Below, piece after piece: positions 1 to 5,482 of a DNA stretch of 7,728 nt (position 1 is its first letter; every line of letters starts with the position of its first letter). The DNA lies in assembly GCA_030018575.1 (NCBI GenBank), contig JASEIA010000072.1:1-7728 (forward strand), written 5' to 3'. The stretch is from Nanobdellota archaeon. Its GTDB lineage: Archaea; Nanobdellota; Nanobdellia; SCGC-AAA011-G17; GW2011-AR17. The translations under genes and the position numbers were made by a program. The notes beneath the pieces are model-generated. The model did no database searches. It was not told the origin of the DNA and was given only the letters and a program-made list of their open reading frames with translations.

Positions 1-7
1 GGCTATC

Positions 8-52
8 AGTGAAAGCCATGACATCTGTGGGGAAATACTTATGGCTTTCACT
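8..52. repeat. Perfect 12-bp inverted repeat (hairpin)
   Basis: Bases 8-19 (AGTGAAAGCCAT) are the exact reverse complement of bases 41-52 (ATGGCTTTCACT). A G-T and an A-T pair can extend the stem inward to 21/39, leaving a loop of about 17 bases. It lies 20 bases beyond the stop codon of the minus-strand gene at 72-512, so an RNA hairpin ending or stabilising that transcript is plausible. There is no T-tract on either side, so it is not a classic intrinsic terminator. It could also be the end of an element lying outside the window or a protein-binding palindrome. The repeat is seen directly; its role is inference. Confidence 0.75.
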
Positions 53-71
53 ATATCTAAACAACAAGAAA

Positions 72-512
72 TTACCGCACTTTCTTCATGAGCTCTAAAT
101 TTTCCTGCCTCAGCTTGTCTATCCTTGCATTCAGGAGCCTGTTCTCGGCATCCAGCTTTTTGGAGTTCATTGCATAGCCGTGAAGCTTTGCAAGAACCTC
201 ATTGAACATGTCTGCAAGCATTGAAGTGTCCATGTCAAGCCCTGCAGGCCCAAGAATCTCAACTGATGAAGGCATGTAGTCAAAGCATATGTCTGCAATC
301 TTCTGAATGTGGCTTGTCTCAAACTCAATCTCTGAAAACGTGCCCCAAAGATGGTTCTCTGTTTCCTTTGGCTCGGCTGTTTTCTCCTTGGCAACCTTAA
401 CCCCGTCCTCTGCCTTGAACTTCTCAACAACGCTTTTCATGACTTCCTCAACATGCGTTTTCGGGGCTCCTATTATCTCGATTACAACCCTTGCCTCTAT
501 CTTGTCCTTCAT
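72..512 (-). CDS. Small ferredoxin/ACT-like domain protein with C-terminal coiled coil
   Basis: A 146-residue soluble protein that I do not recognise as a named family. Residues about 5-95 alternate predicted strands and helices: a strand at 7-15, a helix at 19-33, strands at about 37-43 and 56-66, a helix at 68-80, and a strand at 83-87. This beta-alpha-beta-beta-alpha-beta order resembles a ferredoxin-like or ACT-like fold. Residues about 115-143 are rich in Leu, Lys, Glu and Arg with heptad-like spacing, which suggests a coiled coil and oligomerisation. There is no signal peptide, membrane segment or Cys cluster. The ATG at 510-512 is preferred because a TATA-like TTTATTAA on the minus strand is centred about 28 bases upstream, as for neighbouring genes. 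It runs in the same direction as the membrane protein gene upstream but has its own 85-base spacer and promoter. A regulatory or small-molecule-sensing role would fit the fold but is a guess. Confidence 0.8.
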   Translation of the reverse strand: MKDKIEARVVIEIIGAPKTHVEEVMKSVVEKFKAEDGVKVAKEKTAEPKETENHLWGTFSEIEFETSHIQKIADICFDYMPSSVEILGPAGLDMDTSMLADMFNEVLAKLHGYAMNSKKLDAENRLLNARIDKLRQENLELMKKVR

Positions 513-536
513 AAGCGTAAAAGAATAAGGATATGG

Positions 537-544
537 TTAATAAA
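537..544 (-). promoter_or_regulatory. TATA-like box for the 72-512 gene
   Basis: On the minus strand this reads TTTATTAA, centred about 28 bases before the ATG at 512. That spacing predicts a transcript starting at or within a few bases of the start codon. No convincing Shine-Dalgarno sequence lies between box and ATG, consistent with a leaderless mRNA. Confidence 0.5.
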
Positions 545-554
545 CCTTGCGCCT

Positions 555-579
555 GGCAGCAGGCATTGACAACCAACTA
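555..579. repeat. Intergenic element, copy 1
   Basis: The 85-base spacer between the stop at 598 and the ATG at 512 contains GGCAGCAGGCAT followed by AACCAACTA. A similar arrangement (GGCAGGCGGAT, then AACCACCAACTA) is found at 6235-6260, with a separate exact AGCAGGCA at 6214-6221. Both copies sit in the same context: just after the stop of one minus-strand gene and before the TATA box of the next. The match is imperfect and short, so a shared origin is only suggested. Confidence 0.35.
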
Positions 580-597
580 CGAATCGCAAACCAATTG

Positions 598-1518
598 CTA
601 AACCACTTTCTTGTCAGCAGGATTCTTTTCCTCCTTGGGATTCTTGAGAATCGTGAGCCGCATTGCAACTGCCGCCCCTATGAATGGCAAGCAGGCTATT
701 AAAGAAATAAGTATAAGCGGGTTTGTTGCGCTCTTCATCCAGTCAAGGATTATGGTGGCTATCAGCTTCAATAAAACAGGCGGCGCGCTGGCTACCATCA
801 TCTGCGGAGCCTGGCTTTCTATAAGCTTCATTGTGTCAATTACCTTGTCAGCTGTTATCAGGCTTAATATGAAAAGAAGCAGTGCGATTGTCGCAAGCCT
901 TATGCCTGTTTTCATGCACACCTTGTAAAGCCCGCGCTTCCAGTTAAATCCGACTCCTGCAAACGTAAGCACTGCGCCAATCACAAAAAACCCTATTGCA
1001 GTTCCTATGAAGATTGACCTAAAAGCATTAACTTCAGCGCCCTGCTTTTTTATTGTGTCTTTCAATTCCTCTGTTTGCGGCAGCTTTACAATCATGCCGA
1101 TATTATTTTCAACCACATTGTCAATCAGCTTTGCCTTTGTTTCTTCAAAAGGCGCAGTGTCGATGCTTCCGCAGAGATCTGAAGTAAGGGCGCTCTTTAA
1201 AGCAGCCCCCTGGTCATCCATCATGTCCGGCATTGAAGGGGATGCGCAAAGCGCCTTAACCTGCTCTTTTGTAATCTCAGCGCCCTGCTTTTCCATTTCA
1301 TTAAGCGTGAATTCTCTTATTTCAACCTTGTTTTCCTGCACAAAGCTCTGCATTGTGGCTGCAATAGTCTGGTCAATTGTGTCAACATTTGCAACCATGT
1401 TGTTGGCTATCAATATGAGGAAAAGAAGGATTATTGCCAAAAGCATAAACACAGAGCCGAAGAATCCTGCAAGAACTTTCAGCACTTTTATGGCAGTAAT
1501 CATACAATCCTTAATCAT
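598..1518 (-). CDS. Four-helix membrane protein with a large extracytoplasmic N-terminal loop
   Basis: A 306-residue protein that I cannot assign to a named family. Predicted membrane segments lie at about residues 8-38, 167-191, 205-223 and 265-288, with an amphipathic or re-entrant stretch at 246-262. The loop at 40-165 is hydrophilic and helix-rich and contains two cysteines, C91 and C116, that could form a disulfide. That would fit an outside location, although orientation is inferred. The C-terminal tail (290-306) is Lys-rich and probably cytoplasmic. Two starts are possible. The first ATG (1516-1518) has an AT-rich TAATTTAGA about 25 bases upstream. The ATG at residue 6 (1501-1503) has TTTATTAA about 27 bases upstream and AAGGA just before it. 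It shares a 38-base divergent promoter region with the zinc-binding gene. Codon use resembles that of its neighbours. Confidence 0.8.
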   Translation of the reverse strand: MIKDCMITAIKVLKVLAGFFGSVFMLLAIILLFLILIANNMVANVDTIDQTIAATMQSFVQENKVEIREFTLNEMEKQGAEITKEQVKALCASPSMPDMMDDQGAALKSALTSDLCGSIDTAPFEETKAKLIDNVVENNIGMIVKLPQTEELKDTIKKQGAEVNAFRSIFIGTAIGFFVIGAVLTFAGVGFNWKRGLYKVCMKTGIRLATIALLLFILSLITADKVIDTMKLIESQAPQMMVASAPPVLLKLIATIILDWMKSATNPLILISLIACLPFIGAAVAMRLTILKNPKEEKNPADKKVV

Positions 1519-1525
1519 CTGAAAA

Positions 1526-1547
1526 GTTAATAAAGCTTTCTAAATTA
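1526..1547. promoter_or_regulatory. Compact divergent promoter region
   Basis: The 38 bases between the two divergent starts hold GTTAATAAAG at 1526-1535 and TCTAAATTA at 1539-1547, separated by a CTTT containing the right half of a central AAGCTT. For the plus-strand gene the first box is centred 26-27 bases before the ATG at 1557. For the minus-strand gene the second box is about 25 bases before the ATG at 1518, or the first box read backwards is about 27 bases before the internal ATG at 1503. All these spacings fit leaderless archaeal transcription. Confidence 0.5.
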
Positions 1548-1556
1548 GGTTTCAGC

Positions 1557-1700
1557 ATGGAACGAATAAAAATGTGCGCAATCTGCGGCATTAAAATTGC
1601 AAAATACACCTGCACGAAATGCGGGGCTTTGGTGTGCGAAGACTGCTTTGACAAGCGCAAGATGCTTTGCATAAGCTGTGCATCAGGGCTGAAGGCATAG
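1557..1700 (+). CDS. 47-residue zinc-binding protein with four CxxC pairs (HIT/B-box-like)
   Basis: A very short gene of 47 residues with eight cysteines in four C-x2-C pairs: C7/C10, C19/C22, C27/C30 and C38/C41. The spacing, with K-Y-T-C-x2-C-G before the second pair and V-C-x2-C for the third, resembles zf-HIT or B-box cross-brace fingers. These bind two zinc ions, usually by pairing sites 1+3 and 2+4. The final pair is Cys-Cys rather than the His-containing version common in zf-HIT. So dense and regular a pattern is very unlikely in a spurious frame. The ATG is 26-27 bases past a TATA-like TTAATAAA, predicting a leaderless mRNA. Its last 18 bases overlap the end of the oppositely oriented kinase gene. 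A protein-protein or nucleic-acid adaptor role is likely; the partner is unknown. Confidence 0.85.
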   Translation: MERIKMCAICGIKIAKYTCTKCGALVCEDCFDKRKMLCISCASGLKA

Positions 1701-2318
1701 TTCATAAAGCAGGGCCTTAAACCCGGCTTTGCTATAGCCTTGTTTATATTCTTTCAAAAGCAAGATAATCTTTTTCCTGCTAAACTGCATTCCCTTGCTT
1801 TCAAGCAGCGCGTAAGGCTTTTTTGACATCAAAAACTGGCAGAACTGCGTTACATTTTTGGGATGAATGTCATAATGGCACTTTTCAAAGTCAATCATAA
1901 CTACTTTTTTGCCAACAATTATGTGCTTCCACGGATTGTGCATCTCCTCTTTGGAAACATTTAACTTGTCCATGGCCCTGCATTGATGCATTACATCAAG
2001 AAGCGCCTTTCTTAATTCCTCTTTTCCTGCTTTTTCTGCAAATTCCAGTATTCTTTTGCCTTCAACAAACTCAACCAATATGAAATCACTGCCTTCAATC
2101 AAAAGTTTTGCTCCAATTCCTTTCTTGTTCAAAAGCCCAAGCCACTTTGCCTCATTTAAAGCCCTGCAGATTGCATCCCTGTCCTTTTTTTCAGCCTTTG
2201 CAACAGCTTCTTTTCCATCATATTTAAGCCTGTAAACAAATGAGCGCTGCCCCCTTGCAAAGTATTCTGCAGGGTTTGCCTTTGCAAATTCGTTCCACGA
2301 TGGCATTTTTAAGCCCAT
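1683..2318 (-). CDS. Atypical archaeal Ser/Thr protein kinase (COG2112-like)
   Basis: A 211-residue compact kinase domain, similar in size to the RIO/Bud32-type kinases of archaea. Visible elements are a glycine-loop-like R22-G-Q-R-S-F-V-Y, the ATP-anchoring lysine in A-V-A-K41, a helix-C glutamate E56, a hinge at about 80-88 (I-L-V-E-F-V-E), a catalytic-loop region H127-N-P-W-K-H132-I-I, and the metal-binding aspartate in I-D143-F-E-K. The last two resemble what I recall of COG2112 predicted kinases, which end in a KHxxV...IDFE pattern. The canonical H-R-D aspartate is not present. The protein is soluble with no transmembrane segment. The start at 2316-2318 is supported by a TATA box centred about 28 bases upstream; a second ATG lies at residue 5. 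It is divergent from the surface-protein operon and overlaps the zinc-binding gene tail-to-tail. The substrate is unknown. Confidence 0.85.
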   Translation of the reverse strand: MGLKMPSWNEFAKANPAEYFARGQRSFVYRLKYDGKEAVAKAEKKDRDAICRALNEAKWLGLLNKKGIGAKLLIEGSDFILVEFVEGKRILEFAEKAGKEELRKALLDVMHQCRAMDKLNVSKEEMHNPWKHIIVGKKVVMIDFEKCHYDIHPKNVTQFCQFLMSKKPYALLESKGMQFSRKKIILLLKEYKQGYSKAGFKALLYELCLQP

Positions 2319-2335
2319 AACCCTTAAAACCGTGA

Positions 2336-2350
2336 AGAAAGCTTTAAATA
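2336..2350. promoter_or_regulatory. Bidirectional BRE/TATA box
   Basis: AAAGC followed by TTTAAATA at 2343-2350 closely matches the classic archaeal BRE plus TATA arrangement on the plus strand. It predicts a start near 2373 and a leader of about 32 bases for the 2405 gene. The core is near-palindromic and on the minus strand reads TATTTAAA, centred about 28 bases before the kinase ATG at 2318, which predicts a leaderless kinase transcript. One box may therefore serve both directions. Confidence 0.6.
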
Positions 2351-2355
2351 GTTAT

Positions 2356-2368
2356 TTGATTTAATCAA
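2356..2368. promoter_or_regulatory. 13-bp palindrome, candidate operator
   Basis: TTGATT-T-AATCAA is a perfect 6-bp inverted repeat around one base. It sits just downstream of the TTTAAATA box and upstream of the predicted plus-strand start near 2373. A regulator bound there could block transcription of the surface-protein operon. The palindrome is visible; its function is inference, and AT-rich DNA produces such short palindromes by chance. Confidence 0.35.
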
Positions 2369-2377
2369 CAGTAGCCA

Positions 2378-2398
2378 TTATATATAGCAAAAGAGGGA
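2378..2398 (+). promoter_or_regulatory. Leader with alternative TATA and Shine-Dalgarno-like site
   Basis: TTATATATA at 2378-2386 is a second possible TATA box, but its centre is only about 23 bases before the ATG at 2405. GAGGGA at 2393-2398 lies seven to eight bases before the ATG and partly matches an archaeal Shine-Dalgarno sequence. A ribosome site fits the leader predicted from the upstream TTTAAATA box better than a leaderless mRNA would. Confidence 0.45.
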
Positions 2399-2404
2399 TA
2401 AACA

Positions 2405-4162
2405 ATGAGAAAACTATTATCATTACTGGTTATATTTTGTCTTGCCATTTCAACCGCCACAGCAGCAGAGTTCAGCGCGCAAAGCGCCTATAACTGGCTT
2501 TCCAGCAAATCAGACTCTGCAGGCTCCTTTAATTCAAATGTGTTTGACACTTCATGGGCAGTGCTTGCAATGGACAAGGCAGGCACAATGTCAGCCCCGG
2601 CAGAGCGCTCATTGAAATGGATTTTCTCGCAGCAGTCTGCAACAAACTGCTTTCCCTCTTCCCCCTGCAAGACAAAGGACACTGCATTGGCAATGCTTGC
2701 AATGAACAAGCTTCAGAGGGTTGACAACATGACTAAGATACAGGAAGCATTAAAGAGCATGCTTGTCCCTTCCTCAATGCCTGGGCAGTGGCTTCTTGAG
2801 GTTTCAACAGACAAGACAGGCACGTGCAAGCTTGAATGGGAAATAAACGGGCAGAAGAAGGACAAAATAGTCGCTGTTGACAAGGGAAGGTTTACAGAAT
2901 GCTTAAACAGCTATTTCCTGAACCTCAAGGACTGCGTAAGCACAGCTCTCCTGAACAACCCGGGCATATCTGTAAAAGTTGACTGCACTGCTGTTGAAGG
3001 CAGCAAGTTTATAACTCTTGTTTACAGGCAAGCAAACAGCTTCTATGTGCTTTCAAGCGCAACAGGCGACACTGCTGATGTTGTGATAAACAACGGGTGC
3101 TTTGGCAACGGGCCGGGAGATTCCTCATGCAAGAAAGACCCTTCAATGTATGCTGCATGGGCTGCAAAAGAAACTTCAATGGCGCTTGATGTCAAGATGT
3201 ACTTAATGAATGCTTATTCAGAGGAAAGCGCTGATGACAATGCGCTTCTTTACATGGCAACAAAAGATGCAAGGTACCTTGCCGCGTTAAAGCAGATACA
3301 GAAGACAGACGGAAGCTTTGACAGGAATGTGCTTAAGACAGCGCTTGCAGTTATGGCAATGAAAGAGGATTCTGCATATTCAGAACAGGCTGCAAAGGCT
3401 GTTGGCTGGCTGAAGACAAAGCAAAAGGCAGACGGAAGCTTTGGCACTGTTTCTGAAACAGCCGCTGTTTTATATGCCGCTTTTGCAGAAGGGGTTGATG
3501 CCCCTCCTTCGGATTATGTTCCTCCCGGGGCAATATGCAATAATGACGGGAAATGCCAGATGGATGCAGGAGAAGACTCAACAAACTGCCCGCTGGACTG
3601 CCCTGCAGAAGAAGGAGATGAAGAGCCTGCAGACACTTTCTCAGACTGCCAGGTTAACGGCGTCTGCGAAACAGACTATGGCGAGACAAGCAAGAACTGC
3701 CCAACTGACTGCTCATGCGGAGATGGAAAATGCGATGATTATGAAGAATCAGAAGGGACATGCAAAAGGGACTGCGCTGCGGCAGAGCCTTCCTGCGGAG
3801 ATGGAGACTGCAATGGCGATGAAACAGAAGAATCATGCCCTCGCGACTGCGCTGAGCAGCCTGTCACTACCAGCGGAGGCTCGACAAAATGGGTTATCAT
3901 TGCGCTTATCGTGCTTATAATAATTGCCGGAGGGATATTTGCAGCAAAGAAGCTTGGGCTTTCAAAAGCAAAGCCAGGGCAGCCAGGTTATGCATTCCCA
4001 AAGCCGATTGGAATGCCTCCAATGGGGCCGTCAAAAGTTCCTCCTATGAGGCAGATGACTTCATCTTCAAAGCCGTCCGGGTTTGCGAGGCCTGCTGCAA
4101 AATCAAAGGACGAAGAGCTTGACAAGTCTCTTGCAGAGGCAAGAAAGCTGCTTGGCAAGTAA
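2405..4162 (+). CDS. Secreted alpha/alpha-toroid protein with Cys-rich repeats and C-terminal membrane anchor
   Basis: A 585-residue surface protein. Residues 1-21 form a signal peptide (basic start, hydrophobic core, A-T-A-A before the likely cut). Residues about 27-103 and 242-360 carry repeats like those of prenyltransferase/terpenoid-cyclase alpha-alpha toroids, including D-G-S-F at 302-305 and 343-346, each followed by a helix resembling T-A-L-A-V-M-A-M. A beta-rich insert with several cysteines fills about 127-235. Four Cys repeats follow (378-482), then a membrane helix at 496-514 and a Lys/Pro/Met-rich tail (515-585), probably cytoplasmic, ending in a charged helix. I see no cyclase-type D-x-D-D or zinc ligand set, so a binding or structural role is likelier than catalysis; this is inference. 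It is the first gene of an operon, two bases before the next. The start is supported by the signal peptide and a Shine-Dalgarno-like site. Confidence 0.85.
   Translation: MRKLLSLLVIFCLAISTATAAEFSAQSAYNWLSSKSDSAGSFNSNVFDTSWAVLAMDKAGTMSAPAERSLKWIFSQQSATNCFPSSPCKTKDTALAMLAMNKLQRVDNMTKIQEALKSMLVPSSMPGQWLLEVSTDKTGTCKLEWEINGQKKDKIVAVDKGRFTECLNSYFLNLKDCVSTALLNNPGISVKVDCTAVEGSKFITLVYRQANSFYVLSSATGDTADVVINNGCFGNGPGDSSCKKDPSMYAAWAAKETSMALDVKMYLMNAYSEESADDNALLYMATKDARYLAALKQIQKTDGSFDRNVLKTALAVMAMKEDSAYSEQAAKAVGWLKTKQKADGSFGTVSETAAVLYAAFAEGVDAPPSDYVPPGAICNNDGKCQMDAGEDSTNCPLDCPAEEGDEEPADTFSDCQVNGVCETDYGETSKNCPTDCSCGDGKCDDYEESEGTCKRDCAAAEPSCGDGDCNGDETEESCPRDCAEQPVTTSGGSTKWVIIALIVLIIIAGGIFAAKKLGLSKAKPGQPGYAFPKPIGMPPMGPSKVPPMRQMTSSSKPSGFARPAAKSKDEELDKSLAEARKLLGK
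3536..3850 (+). repeat. Four Cys/Asp-rich repeats within the toroid protein
   Basis: Residues 378-482 contain four units with cysteines at 378/384/395/399, 415/421/432/436, 438/443/453/457 and 464/469/478/482. The pattern is C-x4-5-C-x8-10-C-x3-C, ending in C-P-x-D-C or C-x-R-D-C, and units 3 and 4 begin C-G-D-G. Such CGDGxC...NCPxDC units recur in archaeal surface proteins and look like small disulfide-bonded, possibly calcium-binding modules. Acidic linkers separate the first two. They form a stalk between the toroid and the membrane helix. Confidence 0.8.
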
Positions 4163-4164
4163 GC

Positions 4165-5466
4165 ATGAAAAAGCTTATTTTTCTTTTTTCAGCATTTTTA
4201 ATATTTTGTTTGCAGACAGCCCTAGCCCAGAATATCACGCTTTCCCTTGAAGGAAGCTCTTTTATTGCAGGGCAGACTGTGATTGCAAAGATTGGAATGG
4301 AAAGATTCTCCATCTCAAAGCTTTCGCTGCTTGACTCTTCAAATGCAAAAGTGCCTGTAGGATTTTATAATTACAACTATGCCAAGAACGAGAACTATGC
4401 CTATTTTAACCTGCCTTCAACACTTTCCGGAACCTACAAGCTGCTTGTGTCAGAAAGAATAATGGAAGCAGGCGTATTGAAAGAGTCCAATGCTTCAGCT
4501 GTTTTCCCTGTTTCTGCAGGAAATGCGTTTACAATAACGCCTGTAGCTGTAAAAATCAGCCCTGCTTCATCTTATTTCAAAATATCCTTAAGGCATACTG
4601 CCGGAAGCCCATTGGATGTTGCGGTTTCAGTTTCAGATAATGCAATAAAGCCGGTAAGGAATTCATTATCCCTTGCAGTTAATGAAATGAAAACTCTTAC
4701 TGTGAATTATGACGGATTGAATCTGAAGAATGATGCGATACTCACGCTGTCATCCGGCGCAGTATCTTACAATATTCCTCTCTTTGCGCCAAAGGCTGCA
4801 AATGAAACTGCACAAAATCAAAGCATTGAAGAAACAGTTTCATTTGAAGGCGCGCTTGTGACTGTCAAGAACATAACCGTGATAAAAAACTCAGCCCCTG
4901 TGAACAGGCTAATAGCGGGGCCTCTTGAGTTTAGGAACAATGCAAAATCTGCATTGCATGACGTCACTTTCACTTCTTCAGGAATTTCCTCGCTTGAATT
5001 CAATCAGACTTCTGTGCCTGTTTTGGAGCCCGGCACTGTTTATTCCCAGTATATTTGGATGAACAGGCAGAAGGATGCAGCTCCAGGCAAGTATTTCGGC
5101 ACAATCACTGCAGCAAGCAGGGAAGGCGCTTCATTGTCAATACCTTTGGAGATTGAGTTCACAGCTATTGCGCAGGAGCAGCCAAATGAGACATCTTCAC
5201 AGCAGAATGTGACAATGCCTCTGGAAAAGCCAGGCAAGGTTACTGTTGAGAAAGTGAATGTAAGCCTTGGAATTCCCATTGTAAACTTCACAGAGCTGAA
5301 AGAGACAAGCGCAGCTGAAAAGAGAAAAAACCTTGTGATTGCCCTGACAATCTCGGCATTTGTGATTGCAATTGCATTCCTCTTTTTCTACAGGATAAGG
5401 CCGAAGACAACAGTCAGGAAGATGGGCGAATACGCAGAAGAGATAGGAAAGCCAAGGAAGAAGTAA
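4165..5466 (+). CDS. Secreted beta-rich membrane-anchored surface protein, probably N-glycosylated
   Basis: A 433-residue protein of no family that I recognise. Residues 1-21 are a signal peptide (M-K-K, hydrophobic core, A-L-A before Q22). Residues 22-375 are dominated by short alternating hydrophobic strands with Gly/Asn/Pro turns, consistent with two or three Ig-like or beta-sandwich domains (about 23-117, 122-208 and 225-335). There are ten N-x-S/T sequons, at N23, N109, N213, N218, N236, N280, N341, N348, N365 and N374, suggesting archaeal N-glycosylation. A Gln/Asn/Thr/Ser-rich linker (335-350) and a charged stretch precede a membrane helix at 390-409 and a short basic tail. Between signal peptide and anchor it has no cysteine, unlike its neighbour. 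It begins two bases after the toroid gene's stop with no clear ribosome site, so translational coupling is likely and the two proteins probably act together at the cell surface. Confidence 0.85.
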   Translation: MKKLIFLFSAFLIFCLQTALAQNITLSLEGSSFIAGQTVIAKIGMERFSISKLSLLDSSNAKVPVGFYNYNYAKNENYAYFNLPSTLSGTYKLLVSERIMEAGVLKESNASAVFPVSAGNAFTITPVAVKISPASSYFKISLRHTAGSPLDVAVSVSDNAIKPVRNSLSLAVNEMKTLTVNYDGLNLKNDAILTLSSGAVSYNIPLFAPKAANETAQNQSIEETVSFEGALVTVKNITVIKNSAPVNRLIAGPLEFRNNAKSALHDVTFTSSGISSLEFNQTSVPVLEPGTVYSQYIWMNRQKDAAPGKYFGTITAASREGASLSIPLEIEFTAIAQEQPNETSSQQNVTMPLEKPGKVTVEKVNVSLGIPIVNFTELKETSAAEKRKNLVIALTISAFVIAIAFLFFYRIRPKTTVRKMGEYAEEIGKPRKK

Positions 5467-5482
5467 GGCTTGTTTAAGAAAT

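Noticed and set aside
1007..1522. Long plus-strand open frame opposite the four-helix membrane protein gene
   Set aside because: It lies wholly antisense to a gene with clear membrane helices and native-looking codon use. Its translation mirrors the hydrophobic pattern of the other strand and has no recognisable domain.
1511..1705. Minus-strand open frame opposite the zinc-binding gene
   Set aside because: The plus strand encodes eight regularly spaced cysteines, whereas the minus-strand translation shows no domain and would conflict with the divergent promoter at 1526-1547.
3301..3447. Repeated AGACGGAAGCTTTG as a possible mobile or CRISPR-like repeat
   Set aside because: There are only two copies, in frame, each encoding D-G-S-F of successive toroid repeats, so this is internal protein duplication.
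3441..3920. Plus-strand open frame in another frame inside the toroid gene
   Set aside because: It overlaps the Cys-repeat and anchor region. Its Met/Gln/Thr-rich translation is a by-product of the repeated TGC/GAT-rich codons, and the repeat pattern makes sense only in the main frame.
5467..5482. Terminator between the convergent genes at 5466 and 5483
   Set aside because: The 16-base gap has no T-tract or hairpin on either strand that I could support.
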